The notes: a model not told the origin generated them from the letters alone. A stretch of 64,000 nt of DNA from Streptomyces sp. XY006 (GCF_002237655.1 NZ_NOKT01000012.1:124001-188000); one strand, 5' to 3'. Positions 38,810 through 47,524 are shown, numbered from the stretch's first letter. Numbers and translations: made by a program.

Positions 38810-41377
38810 GTGCTCAAGGCGACCCTGAGGAGCTTCCTGGCCCACAAGGGGCGGCTGCTGCTCTCGGCGCTGGCCGTCCTGCTGTCGGTCGCGTTCGTCA
38901 CGGGAAGCCTGATCTTCTCCGACACGGTCGGCCGCACCTTCGACCGGCTGTTCGCCTCGACCGCGGCGGACGTCACGGTCAGCCCGAAGGAGGATCTCGA
39001 CGAGGCGGTGCCCTCGGGCCGGACGGCGACCCTGCCGGCGGCGCTCGCCGACCGGGTGCGCCGGGTCGACGGTGTCGCGGGCGTCCGCGCCGAGGTCAAG
39101 GTGGAGGGCCTCACCGTCACCGACGAGGACAACGAGTCGGTGAGCCCGACCACCGGGGCGCCCACGCTCGGCAACGCCTGGCAGCCGGGCCCGCGCAGCC
39201 CGGTGGAGCTGACCTCGGGCCGCGCCCCGCGCGGACCCGGCGAGGCCCTGCTCGACTCGGAGACCGCCGGCCGCGAGGACGTGGCCGTCGGCGACACGCT
39301 CACCGTGATCGCTCCCCCTGGGTCGTTCCGCGTCCGGGTCGTCGGTCTCGTCACCTTCACCACCACCAACCCGGGCGCCGCCCGGATCTACTTCGACACC
39401 CCCACCGCCCGGACGAAACTGCTCGGCGCCCCGGACGCCGCCACCTCCCTGGCGGTCGACGCGGCGGACGGCGTCGGCGACCAGCGGCTCAAGCAGCGCG
39501 TGGCCGCCGCGCTCGGCCCGCACGCCTACGACTTCCGGACGGCCGGTGAACAGGCCGAGTCGGACGTCGAACAGCTCGGCGGGTTCCTCGACGTCATCAA
39601 GTACGTGATGCTCGGCTTCGCCGGGGTCGCCGTGCTCGTCGGCGTGTTCCTGATCGTCAACACCTTCTCCATGCTCATCGCCCAGCGCACCCGTGAGCTG
39701 GGCCTGCTGCGGGCGCTCGGGGCGGACCGGCGCCAGGTGCGCCGCTCCGTCCTCACCGAGGCGTTCCTGCTCGGCCTGGTCGGCTCCACGCTGGGGCTGG
39801 CCGCCGGCATCGGGCTCGCGGCCGGGCTCATCGCCCTGATGGGCCTGCTCGGCACCCACATCGACGCCGGCGAGATGGTCATCGGCTGGGTGACACCGGT
39901 GGCGGCGTACGTCGTCGGTCTCGGGGTCACCTTCGTCGCCGCGTACCTCCCGGCGCGGCGGGCGGCGGGTGTCTCGCCGATGGCCGCGCTCTCGGACGCC
40001 GAGGTCGCCGGAGTGGGCCGTCCGCTGAGGGTGCGCGCGGTGGCGGGCGCGGTCGTCGGGGCGGCCGGAGCGGCGGCGCTCGCGGGATGCGCCGCCTCCG
40101 GGCGGACGGCGTCGGCGGCGTCCCTGCTCGGGCTCGGGGTGGTGCTGACCCTGATCGCGGCCGTGATCGCCGGGCCGCTGCTGGTGCGTCCGGTGATCCG
40201 GGTCCTCGGCGCCGCCTTCCCCGCGCTGTTCGGGTCGATCGGCCGGATGAGCCAGCGCAACGCGCTGCGCAACCCGCGCCGTACGGGGGCGACGGCGGCC
40301 GCGCTGATGGTGGGCATCGCGCTGGTCGGCGGGATGTCGGTGGCGAGCGAGTCGATGACCAGGTCCTTCGACCAGCAGATCGACCGGACGCTGGGGGCCG
40401 ACTTCGTCGTCCAGAACACCAACTTCCTGCCGTTCCCGCGGGAGGTCACCGACGCGGTGCGCGAGACGGGCGGGGTGGGCCTGGTGGTGCGCGGGCGGTT
40501 CACGCCGGTGGCGGTGCGGCTGCCGGACGGCGACCGCGTGGAGACCACCGCCGCCGCCTACGATCCGCGGCTCGACGAGGTCGCCAATATCACCTACACG
40601 CGAGGGGACACCGCGGCCGCGCTCGCGCCGGGCCGGCTGGCCATGGACCGGGACTTCGCCCGCGACCACGGCGTGCGGGTGGGCAGCACGCTGCCGGTGT
40701 GGTTCCAGGGCGGACGCAGCGCCACGCTGAGGGTCGGCGCGCTCACCGACCAGGACTCCGCCGAGGGCTTCGGGACCCAGGGCGGGCTCTACTTCGGGCT
40801 GGCCACCCTGGAGCGGTACGCGCCGGGCGGGCAGGACTCCGCGCTGTACGTCAACGCCGCCCCGGGCACGAGCGACGCCTCCCTGCGCGCCGCCCTGGAG
40901 GAGACCCTGGAGCCGTACCCCCAGGTGCAGGTGCGGGACCTGGCCGACTACAAGCAGCTGGTCCGCGACCAGATCTCGGTGCTGCTGTACCTGGTGTACG
41001 CGCTGCTCGGGCTGGCGATCATCATCGCGGTGCTCGGCGTGGTCAACACGCTGGCCCTCTCGGTCGTCGAGCGCACCCGGGAGATCGGGCTGCTGCGGGC
41101 CATCGGACTGGCCCGGCGTCAGCTGCGGCGGATGATCCGGCTGGAGTCGGTGGTGATCGCGGTGTTCGGCGCGGTCCTGGGGCTCGTGCTGGGGCTGGTG
41201 TGGGGCGTGAGCATGCAGCAGGTGCTGGCGCTGCAGGGGATGACGGCCCTGGCGATCCCGTGGTTCACGATCGTCGCGGTGGTGGTGGGTTCGGCGGTGG
41301 TCGGGGTCGTGGCGGCGCTGCTGCCGGCGCTGCGCGCCTCGCGCATGAACGTACTGGCGGCCATCGCGCACGAGTGA
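38810..41377 (+). CDS. FtsX/MacB-type ABC permease, duplicated domain
   Basis: 855-residue permease with ten predicted helices: N-terminal signal-anchor (16-36), large extracytoplasmic MacB_PCD domain (about 40-250), three helices (about 260-385), second anchor and periplasmic-type domain (about 490-690) and three C-terminal FtsX helices (about 725-850). The repeated FtsX segments are visible as RTRELGLLRALGADRRQVRR and RTREIGLLRAIGLARRQLRR. GTG at 38810. Together with the upstream ATPase, a typical actinobacterial FtsX-like exporter, possibly for antimicrobial peptides or lipids. Confidence 0.93.
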   Translation: MLKATLRSFLAHKGRLLLSALAVLLSVAFVTGSLIFSDTVGRTFDRLFASTAADVTVSPKEDLDEAVPSGRTATLPAALADRVRRVDGVAGVRAEVKVEGLTVTDEDNESVSPTTGAPTLGNAWQPGPRSPVELTSGRAPRGPGEALLDSETAGREDVAVGDTLTVIAPPGSFRVRVVGLVTFTTTNPGAARIYFDTPTARTKLLGAPDAATSLAVDAADGVGDQRLKQRVAAALGPHAYDFRTAGEQAESDVEQLGGFLDVIKYVMLGFAGVAVLVGVFLIVNTFSMLIAQRTRELGLLRALGADRRQVRRSVLTEAFLLGLVGSTLGLAAGIGLAAGLIALMGLLGTHIDAGEMVIGWVTPVAAYVVGLGVTFVAAYLPARRAAGVSPMAALSDAEVAGVGRPLRVRAVAGAVVGAAGAAALAGCAASGRTASAASLLGLGVVLTLIAAVIAGPLLVRPVIRVLGAAFPALFGSIGRMSQRNALRNPRRTGATAAALMVGIALVGGMSVASESMTRSFDQQIDRTLGADFVVQNTNFLPFPREVTDAVRETGGVGLVVRGRFTPVAVRLPDGDRVETTAAAYDPRLDEVANITYTRGDTAAALAPGRLAMDRDFARDHGVRVGSTLPVWFQGGRSATLRVGALTDQDSAEGFGTQGGLYFGLATLERYAPGGQDSALYVNAAPGTSDASLRAALEETLEPYPQVQVRDLADYKQLVRDQISVLLYLVYALLGLAIIIAVLGVVNTLALSVVERTREIGLLRAIGLARRQLRRMIRLESVVIAVFGAVLGLVLGLVWGVSMQQVLALQGMTALAIPWFTIVAVVVGSAVVGVVAALLPALRASRMNVLAAIAHE

Positions 41378-41498
41378 GGCGGTCACGGGCGGGTGCGCCG
41401 GTCGCGGGCGTGCGAGGCGGTCTCGGCCGGGTCAGGCGGTCGATGTCCGCATCCTGAAACGGCCTGTCCGCCCGGACGGTGCGTGGTGTGATCACCGC

Positions 41499-41924
41499 AT
41501 GAGCGAACTGCGCATCCGGGCGGCGACGCCGGACGACCTCGACGCCGTGCTGGCCTTCTGGAAGGTGGCCGCCGAGGGCACGAGCATCAGTGACGACCGG
41601 GGCGGTGTGGAGCGGCTGGTGGCGCGCGATCCCGAGGCGCTCGTCCTGGCCGAGCGGGACGGCGAGCTGGCCGGCACGGTCATCGCCGGGTTCGACGGCT
41701 GGCGCTGCCATCTGTACCGGCTGGCCGTGCACCCCGACCACCGCCGCCGGGGAATCGCCTCCGCGCTGCTCGCCGCCGCCGAGGAGCGGTTCGTACGGCT
41801 CGGCGGGCGGCGGGCCGACGCGATGGTCCTCACCCGCAACGCGACCGCGCACGCCGCGTGGGGCGCCGCCGGGTACGCGGCCGAGGAGCAGTGGCGCCGC
41901 TGGGTGAAACCACTGACCGACTGA
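41499..41924 (+). CDS. GNAT family N-acetyltransferase
   Basis: 141-residue acetyltransferase. Acetyl-CoA-binding motif A is HLYRLAVHPDHRRRGIASAL (the RxxGIA pattern), preceded by the AGTVIAGFDGW strand and followed by NATAHAAWGAAGYAAEEQW. ATG at 41499. Substrate unknown. It ends 26 nt before the leader region of the CorC-type gene. Confidence 0.9.
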   Translation: MSELRIRAATPDDLDAVLAFWKVAAEGTSISDDRGGVERLVARDPEALVLAERDGELAGTVIAGFDGWRCHLYRLAVHPDHRRRGIASALLAAAEERFVRLGGRRADAMVLTRNATAHAAWGAAGYAAEEQWRRWVKPLTD

Positions 41925-41933
41925 TGACTTTGC

Positions 41934-41954
41934 CCATCCTTTACTCTTGGATGG
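41934..41954. promoter_or_regulatory. Small inverted repeat and TTTACT element ahead of the CorC-type leader ORF
   Basis: CCATCC (41934-41939) and GGATGG (41949-41954) with a 9-nt loop; within the loop, TTTACT or TACTCT resembles a -10 hexamer. If used, transcription would begin at about the ATG at 41951, giving a leaderless upstream ORF. No good -35 was recognised. Confidence 0.35.
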
Positions 41955-42070
41955 CCACTCGGTTCTTTATGAAAGGTTGTGAGCGTCCGCCCATGGGCGA
42001 GCCTCCCCGCGCGCGCCGTCGCGCGCCCCGCCCGGTCCTGGAGAACCATGGAACGGGGGTGAACCGATGA
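41951..42070 (+). CDS. Putative Pro/Arg-rich leader peptide overlapping the CorC-type gene
   Basis: 39-codon upstream ORF (or 33 codons from the ATG at 41969). It contains RPPMGEPPRARRRAPRP, and its TGA overlaps the ATG of the CorC-type gene by 4 nt (ATGA). Proline-rich leader peptides control Mg2+ transporter genes in enterobacteria by ribosome stalling; the gene here belongs to the CNNM/CorC family implicated in Mg2+ or metal efflux. Codon usage is less GC3-biased than in neighbouring genes, so it may be a short regulatory ORF or not translated at all. Candidate only. Confidence 0.35.
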   Translation: MATRFFMKGCERPPMGEPPRARRRAPRPVLENHGTGVNR

Positions 42071-43419
42071 CCGAAGTGCTGCTCCTGCTGGCCGCGATCC
42101 TGCTCTCGCTGGCCTGCGGCGCCTTCGTGGCCGCCGAGTTCTCCCTCACCACGGTCGAGCGCGCGGAGCTGGAGCGTGCGGTGGAGCGCGGCGAACGCGG
42201 CGCCCAGGGCGCGCTGAAGGCCGTACGGAACCTGACGTTCCAGCTCTCCGGCGCGCAGCTCGGCATCACCGTCACGAACCTGGTCGTCGGCATGCTGGCC
42301 GAGCCGTCCATCGCCGCGCTGATCGCCGGTCCGCTGCAGGACGCCGGTGTCTCGCAGTCGGCGTCGCGCAGTCTCGCGCTGGTGATCGGCACGGCCCTGT
42401 CGACAGTGTTCCTGATGGTCGTCGGCGAACTGGTGCCGAAGAACTGGGCGATCTCCTCGCCGCTGACGGTCGCCAGGACCGTGGGCAACGCGCAGCGCGG
42501 GTTCAGCGCCGCGTTCCGCCCCTTCATCACGCACCTCAACAACACGGCGAACCGGGTCGTGCGCCGGATCGGCGTCGAGCCCGCCGAGGAGCTGGCCTCG
42601 GCGCGCGGACCGCAGGAGCTGGCGGCGCTCGCCCGGCACTCCGCCAAGGAGGGCGTCCTGGAGGCCGACACCGCCGAGCTGTTCGTGCGGACGCTGAACC
42701 TCGCCGACCTGACCGCGGAGAACGTGATGACGCCCCGGGTGCAGGTGGTCGCCCTGGAGGTGCAGGCGACCCTGGAGGACGTGGCCAACGCGACCCGGGC
42801 GACCGGCCTGTCCCGGTTCCCCGTCTACCGCGGGACGCTCGACTCGGTCGTCGGCACCGCGCACGTGAAGGACGTGCTGGCGGTGCCGGCCGAGCACCGG
42901 ACCAGGATCCACGTCTCCGAGCTGATGCGCGAGCCGCTGCTGGTCCCCGAGACGCTCACCGTCGACCGTCTCCTGGACCGGCTCTCCGGCAAGCGCACCA
43001 TGGCCGTCGTGATCGACGAGTACGGCGGCACCGCGGGCGTGGCCACCCTGGAGGACATCGTCGAGGAGGTCGTGGGCGAGGTGCGCGACGAGCACGACCC
43101 GCACGAGCTGCCGGACATCGCGCCGGCCGGTACGGACGAGAGCGGGCACCCCCTCTACTCGGCCGACGGCTCCGCCCGCGTGGACCATCTGGAGCGCGTC
43201 GGCCTGCGCGCCCCGCAGGGGCCCTACGAGACGCTCGCCGGGCTGGTGGCGACGGAACTCGGCCGCATACCGGCCGCGGGTGACACCCTCCAGGTCGCCG
43301 GCTGGCGGATGGAGGTCCTGGACGCCACGGGCCGCCGGGCCGCCCGCGTCCTGCTGCGCGCGCCCCTGGACGACGAGCAGCCGGGCATGGAGCGCGACGA
43401 GAAGGGGGTGGAGCTGTGA
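42067..43419 (+). CDS. CNNM/CorC-type (HlyC family) membrane transporter, CBS pair
   Basis: 450-residue protein: DUF21 membrane domain (about 1-190, four helices; LSLACGAFVAAEFSL, QLGITVTNLVVGMLAEP, GELVPKNWAI), two CBS domains (about 215-330; VMTPRVQVVALEVQATLEDV, SRFPVYRGTLDSVVGTAHVK, VVIDEYGGTAGVATLEDIVE) and a CorC_HlyC transporter-associated domain at the C-terminus. Relatives are involved in Mg2+ or Co2+ efflux, or metal tolerance. ATG at 42067 overlaps a possible leader peptide by 4 nt. Its stop overlaps the next paralogue by 4 nt (GTGA), so the two genes are coupled and likely form one functional unit. Confidence 0.93.
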   Translation: MTEVLLLLAAILLSLACGAFVAAEFSLTTVERAELERAVERGERGAQGALKAVRNLTFQLSGAQLGITVTNLVVGMLAEPSIAALIAGPLQDAGVSQSASRSLALVIGTALSTVFLMVVGELVPKNWAISSPLTVARTVGNAQRGFSAAFRPFITHLNNTANRVVRRIGVEPAEELASARGPQELAALARHSAKEGVLEADTAELFVRTLNLADLTAENVMTPRVQVVALEVQATLEDVANATRATGLSRFPVYRGTLDSVVGTAHVKDVLAVPAEHRTRIHVSELMREPLLVPETLTVDRLLDRLSGKRTMAVVIDEYGGTAGVATLEDIVEEVVGEVRDEHDPHELPDIAPAGTDESGHPLYSADGSARVDHLERVGLRAPQGPYETLAGLVATELGRIPAAGDTLQVAGWRMEVLDATGRRAARVLLRAPLDDEQPGMERDEKGVEL

Positions 43420-44429
43420 CCGCCGTCCAGCTGCTGATCGGTCTGGCGACGCTCGTCGTCAACGCCTTCTTCGTCGGTGCGGAGTTCGCGCTGATCTCGG
43501 TGCGCCGCAGCCAGATCGAGCCCTACGCCGACCAGGGCGACCGGCGCGCCAAGAGCGTGCTGTGGGGGCTGGAGCACGTGTCCGCGCTGATGGCGGCCGC
43601 GCAGCTCGGCATCACCCTGTGCACGCTGGTGCTGGGCGTGGTCGCCGAGCCGGCGATCGCGCACCTGCTGGAGCCGGCGTTCCACGCCATGGGGGTGCCC
43701 GAGGGCGCCGGGCACGCGGTGTCCTTCGTGATCGCGCTGTCCCTGGCGACGTATCTGCACATGCTGCTCGGCGAGATGGTGCCGAAGAACATCGCGCTGG
43801 CCGAGCCGGTGCGCAGCGCGCTGGCCCTCGGCCCGCCCCTGGTGGCGCTGTCCCGGGCGCTGCGGCCGGTGATCTTCACGGTGAACGCCTTCGCGAACGT
43901 GCTGCTGAAGCTGCTGCGCGTGGAGGCCCGGGAGGAGGTCGCCGCCTCCTACTCGGACGCCGAGATAGCCCGGATCGTGAAGGACTCCAGCGAGGCCGGG
44001 CTCATCGACGACCGCGCCCAGGAGCGGCTGCACGACGCGCTGGAACTGGGCCGCCGCCCGGTGCGTGACGTGGTGCTGCCGCTGGAACGCGTGGTCTACG
44101 CGCGCGTGGGGGTGACCCCCGAGCAGTTGGAGCGGCTGTCGGCGGAGTCCGGGTTCTCCCGGTTCCCGGTGGTGGACGAGGGGCGGCGGATCGTCGGCTA
44201 TCTGCACGTGAAGGACGCCCTGGACGCCCTCGGGCGCGATGTGCCGTTCCGGCTGCGCGACATGCGGTCCATCGCGCGCGTGCGGGAGCACACGCCGCTG
44301 GACGACGTCCTCACGGCCATGCGGGGCAGCCGCACGCACCTCGCCGCCGTCCTCGGCTCGGACGGACGGCTGTCCGGGCTGGTGACCATGGAGGACGTGC
44401 TGCGGGAGCTGTTCGGGCAGCGGGCGTGA
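43416..44429 (+). CDS. Second CNNM/CorC-type membrane protein
   Basis: 337-residue paralogue with the DUF21 domain (NAFFVGAEFALISVRRSQI, GEMVPKNIALAEP) and a CBS pair (GRRPVRDVVLPLERVVYARV, SRFPVVDEGRRIVGYLHVK, GSDGRLSGLVTMEDVLRELF) but no CorC_HlyC C-terminal domain. GTG at 43416 overlaps the preceding stop. The two paralogues probably act together, possibly as a heteromer. Confidence 0.92.
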   Translation: MTAVQLLIGLATLVVNAFFVGAEFALISVRRSQIEPYADQGDRRAKSVLWGLEHVSALMAAAQLGITLCTLVLGVVAEPAIAHLLEPAFHAMGVPEGAGHAVSFVIALSLATYLHMLLGEMVPKNIALAEPVRSALALGPPLVALSRALRPVIFTVNAFANVLLKLLRVEAREEVAASYSDAEIARIVKDSSEAGLIDDRAQERLHDALELGRRPVRDVVLPLERVVYARVGVTPEQLERLSAESGFSRFPVVDEGRRIVGYLHVKDALDALGRDVPFRLRDMRSIARVREHTPLDDVLTAMRGSRTHLAAVLGSDGRLSGLVTMEDVLRELFGQRA

Positions 44430-44441
44430 GCCACCGGACGG

Positions 44442-44502
44442 CCGGTGCCCGGGGACGCGCGAGCGACTGCACACCGGTGCCCGGGGACGGGCGACCGACT
44501 GC
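44442..44502. repeat. Two 29-bp direct repeats
   Basis: Copies at 44442-44470 and 44474-44502, 27 of 29 bases identical (starting CCGGTGCCCGGGGACG), with a 3-bp spacer. They lie between the CorC-type gene and the SGNH hydrolase gene, in the latter's probable promoter. Confidence 0.7.
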
Positions 44503-44535
44503 TGGGTATGTGCACGGGATAGTATTTCCGCCGCC

Positions 44536-45315
44536 ATGGACACGAACCCCGCCTACACCAGTCTGGTCGCGCTCGGCGACTCCTTCACCGAGGGCATGTC
44601 CGACCTGCTCCCCGACGGCACCTACCGGGGCTGGGCCGACCTGCTCGCCGCGCGGATGGCCGCCCGTACGCCCGGCTTCCGGTACGCCAACCTCGCGGTG
44701 CGCGGCAAGCTGATCCGCCAGATCGTCGACGAGCAGGTGGACGTCGCGGCGGCCATGGGCGCCGACGTGATCACCCTGGTCGGCGGGCTGAACGACACCC
44801 TGCGGCCCAAGTGCGACATGGGGCGGGTGCGCGGCCTGCTGGAGGAGGCCGTGGAGAAGCTGGCGCCCGCCTGCCGGCAGCTCGTGCTGATGCGCAGCCC
44901 GGGCCGCCAGGGCCCGGTCCTGGAGCGGTTCCGGCCGCGCATGGAGGAGCTGTTCGCCTGCGTCGACGAGCTGGCCGCACGGCACGGCGCCCTCGTCGTC
45001 GACCTGTACGGCGCCCCCTCGCTCTCCGACCCGCGGCTGTGGGACGTGGACCGGCTGCACCTGACGGCCGAGGGCCACCGCCGGGTCGCCGAGGCGGTGT
45101 GGCAGGCGCTCGGCCACGAGCCCGAGGACCCGGAGTGGCGCACGCCGATACCGGCCACGCTGCCCCCGGGCTGGGTCATGCGGCGCACGGCGGACGTGCG
45201 GTTCGCCCGGCAGCACCTGCTGCCGTGGATCGGCCGCCGGCTGACGGGCCGCTCCTCGGGCGACGGCCTCCCGCCCAAGCGGCCGGACCTGCTGCCGTGG
45301 GAGGACCTGGCGTAG
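44536..45315 (+). CDS. SGNH/GDSL-family hydrolase
   Basis: 259-residue esterase-fold protein. Catalytic Ser16 in VALGDSFTEG, oxyanion GGLND (block III), and the Asp/His pair in DVDRLHLTAEGHRR. No signal peptide, so cytoplasmic. ATG at 44536. Substrate unknown. Located upstream of purB but with a separate start site for purB. Confidence 0.92.
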   Translation: MDTNPAYTSLVALGDSFTEGMSDLLPDGTYRGWADLLAARMAARTPGFRYANLAVRGKLIRQIVDEQVDVAAAMGADVITLVGGLNDTLRPKCDMGRVRGLLEEAVEKLAPACRQLVLMRSPGRQGPVLERFRPRMEELFACVDELAARHGALVVDLYGAPSLSDPRLWDVDRLHLTAEGHRRVAEAVWQALGHEPEDPEWRTPIPATLPPGWVMRRTADVRFARQHLLPWIGRRLTGRSSGDGLPPKRPDLLPWEDLA

Positions 45316-45450
45316 CGGGCCGCCACCTGCGGCTCCGCCGTGCCCCGACGACCGCGCCGGGCCCGCTCCGCCCGCGCTTCGGCCGCACCCGGGGCGCTCT
45401 CGTAGGTTCCGACGAACCCACCCGCTGCGCTGGCCTGCACGAATCGCCAG

Positions 45451-45456
45451 TAGAAT
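45451..45456 (+). promoter_or_regulatory. -10 hexamer TAGAAT giving a probably leaderless purB mRNA
   Basis: TAGAAT matches TAnnnT 8 bp before the GTG of purB. A start about 7 bp downstream falls within one or two bases of the GTG. No ribosome site precedes the GTG. The -35 region is poor. Confidence 0.5.
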
Positions 45457-45464
45457 CCGTGCAC

Positions 45465-46907
45465 GTGACTTCCGCTCCCGCCAAGCCCCGCATCCCGAAC
45501 GTCCTCGCCGGACGCTACGCCTCCGCCGAGCTCGCCACGCTCTGGTCGCCCGAGCAGAAGGTGAGGCTGGAGCGGCAGCTCTGGCTCGCCGTGCTGCGCG
45601 CCCAGAAGGACCTCGGGATCGAGGTGCCGGACGCGGCGCTCGCCGATTACGAGCGTGTCCTGGACACCGTCGACCTCGCCTCCATCGCCGAGCGCGAGAA
45701 GGTCACGCGCCACGACGTGAAGGCGCGGATCGAGGAGTTCAACGACCTCGCCGGGCACGAGCACGTGCACAAGGGCATGACCTCCCGCGACCTCACCGAG
45801 AACGTCGAGCAGCTGCAGATCCGGCTCTCCCTGGAGCTGATGCGCGACCGCACGGTGGCGGTCCTGGCGCGCCTGGGCAAGCTGGCCGGCGAGTACGGCG
45901 AGCTGGTCATGGCCGGCCGCTCCCACAACGTGGCCGCGCAGGCCACCACCCTGGGCAAGCGTTTCGCGACCGCCGCCGACGAGCTGCTCGTCGCCTACGG
46001 CCGCGTCGAGGAACTGCTGGGCCGTTACCCCCTGCGCGGCATCAAGGGCCCGGTCGGCACCGCGCAGGACATGCTCGACCTGCTGGGCGGCGACGCCGCG
46101 AAGCTCGCCGACCTGGAGCAGCGGATCGCCGCGCACCTGGGCTTCTCCCAGGCGTTCACCTCCGTCGGCCAGGTCTACCCGCGCTCCCTGGACTACGAGG
46201 TCGTCACCGCGCTGGTGCAGCTGGCGGCGGCGCCCTCGTCGCTGGCCAAGACGATCCGGCTGATGGCCGGGCACGAGCTGGTCACGGAGGGCTTCAAGCC
46301 CGGCCAGGTCGGCTCCTCGGCGATGCCGCACAAGATGAACACCCGCTCCTGCGAGCGCGTCAACGGCCTGATGGTCATCCTGCGCGGCTACGCCTCGATG
46401 ACCGGCGAGCTGGCGGGCGACCAGTGGAACGAGGGCGACGTGTCCTGCTCGGTGGTGCGCCGGGTCGCGCTGCCCGACGCGTTCTTCGCGCTGGACGGTC
46501 TGCTGGAGACGTTCCTGACGGTGCTCGACGAGTTCGGCGCGTTCCCGGCGGTCGTCGCCCGGGAGCTGGACCGCTACCTGCCGTTCCTCGCCACGACCAA
46601 GGTGCTGATGGGCGCCGTGCGCGCGGGCGTCGGCCGGGAGCTCGCGCACGAGGCGATCAAGGAGAACGCCGTCGCCTCCGCGCTCGCCATGCGCGAGCAG
46701 GGCGCCGAGCGCAACGAACTGCTCGACAAGCTGGCCGCCGACGCCCGCATCCCGCTGGACCGTGCCCAGCTGGACGCGCTGATGGCTGACAAGCTGTCCT
46801 TCACGGGCGCCGCCGCCGACCAGGTCGGTGTGGTCGTCGGGCGGATCGAGGAGATCGTCAAGCAGCACCCCCAGGCGGCGGGCTACACCCCCGGGGCGAT
46901 CCTCTGA
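45465..46907 (+). CDS. purB: Adenylosuccinate lyase
   Basis: 480-residue fumarase/aspartase-superfamily lyase with two roles in purine synthesis: SAICAR to AICAR and adenylosuccinate to AMP. Features: LAGHEHVHKGMTSRDLTENV (His), GRSHNVAAQATTLGKRF, and the signature loop GSSAMPHKMNTRSCE with the catalytic Ser. The start GTG at 45465 lacks a ribosome site and lies right at a probable transcription start. Overlaps the mug-type gene at its stop. Typical actinobacterial length. Confidence 0.96.
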   Translation: MTSAPAKPRIPNVLAGRYASAELATLWSPEQKVRLERQLWLAVLRAQKDLGIEVPDAALADYERVLDTVDLASIAEREKVTRHDVKARIEEFNDLAGHEHVHKGMTSRDLTENVEQLQIRLSLELMRDRTVAVLARLGKLAGEYGELVMAGRSHNVAAQATTLGKRFATAADELLVAYGRVEELLGRYPLRGIKGPVGTAQDMLDLLGGDAAKLADLEQRIAAHLGFSQAFTSVGQVYPRSLDYEVVTALVQLAAAPSSLAKTIRLMAGHELVTEGFKPGQVGSSAMPHKMNTRSCERVNGLMVILRGYASMTGELAGDQWNEGDVSCSVVRRVALPDAFFALDGLLETFLTVLDEFGAFPAVVARELDRYLPFLATTKVLMGAVRAGVGRELAHEAIKENAVASALAMREQGAERNELLDKLAADARIPLDRAQLDALMADKLSFTGAAADQVGVVVGRIEEIVKQHPQAAGYTPGAIL

Positions 46908-47449
46908 CCCGCTTCACCCGGCAGGAGCTGGAGGCCGCCCGCGACCGTCTCGTGCCGGACGTCGTCGCGGACGGCCTCCGTGTGCTGTTCTGCGGCATCA
47001 ACCCCGGTCTGATGACGGCCGCGACGGGCCATCACTTCGCCCGCCCGGGCAACCGCTTCTGGCCGGCGCTGCACCGGTCCGGGTTCACCCCCCGGCTCCT
47101 GAAGCCCTCCGAGCAGCAGGAGCTGCTGTCCTACGGGCTCGGCATCACGAACGTCGTGGCGCGGGCGACCGCCCGGGCCGACGAGCTGAGCGCCGAGGAG
47201 TACCGCGAGGGCGGCCGGCTGCTCGCGCTGAAGGTGGGGCGGCTGCGGCCGCGCTGGCTGGCGGTGGTGGGGGTGACCGCGTACCGCGCGGCGTTCGACG
47301 ACCGCAAGGCCCGGGTCGGGCCGCAGGCTCGGACGATCGGGGACACGCGCGTGTGGGTGCTGCCCAATCCGAGCGGACTCAACGCGCACTGGACGGCCGA
47401 GACGATGGCGGAGGAATTCGCCCGCCTGCGGGAAGCCGCCGAGGACTGA
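46904..47449 (+). CDS. mug: G/U mismatch-specific DNA glycosylase (Mug family)
   Basis: 181-residue uracil/ethenocytosine-DNA glycosylase. Motif GINPGL (active-site Asn) at LRVLFCGINPGLMTAATGHH, FARPGNRFWPALHRSGFTP, and the second motif LPNPSGLNAHW. No ATG, GTG or TTG precedes the conserved N-terminus except a GTG at 46952, which would cut off 16 residues of expected N-terminal helix (TRFTRQELEAARDRLVPDV). A CTG at 46904 overlapping the purB TGA gives a full-length family N-terminus, so a CTG start coupled to purB is proposed. The GTG 46952 alternative remains possible. Confidence 0.85.
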   Translation: MTRFTRQELEAARDRLVPDVVADGLRVLFCGINPGLMTAATGHHFARPGNRFWPALHRSGFTPRLLKPSEQQELLSYGLGITNVVARATARADELSAEEYREGGRLLALKVGRLRPRWLAVVGVTAYRAAFDDRKARVGPQARTIGDTRVWVLPNPSGLNAHWTAETMAEEFARLREAAED

Positions 47450-47467
47450 TCGGCCGGGTCAGCCGGT

Positions 47468-47524
47468 CCGCCGGGCCCCGGTCGACCGCTCACCGCCGGG
47501 CCCCGGTCGACCGCTCACCGCCGG
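47468..47524. repeat. 25-bp tandem repeat, 2.3 copies
   Basis: CCGCCGGGCCCCGGTCGACC... repeat units at 47468-47492 and 47493-47517 are identical over 25 bp, followed by the first 7 bases of a third copy. Situated in the gap between the convergent mug and 47582-48013 genes; GC-rich, possibly terminator-like. Confidence 0.75.

Noticed and set aside
38630..41386. 918-codon open frame on the minus strand opposite the FtsX-like permease
   Set aside because: Composition is dominated by Arg, His, Gln and Gly with no domain. It mirrors the high third-position GC of the permease gene, a usual artefact in Streptomyces.
41925..42066. M-box (Mg2+) riboswitch in the CorC-type leader
   Set aside because: Conserved M-box blocks such as GTTAGGTGAGGCTC are not present; only local hairpins and the short ORF can be seen.
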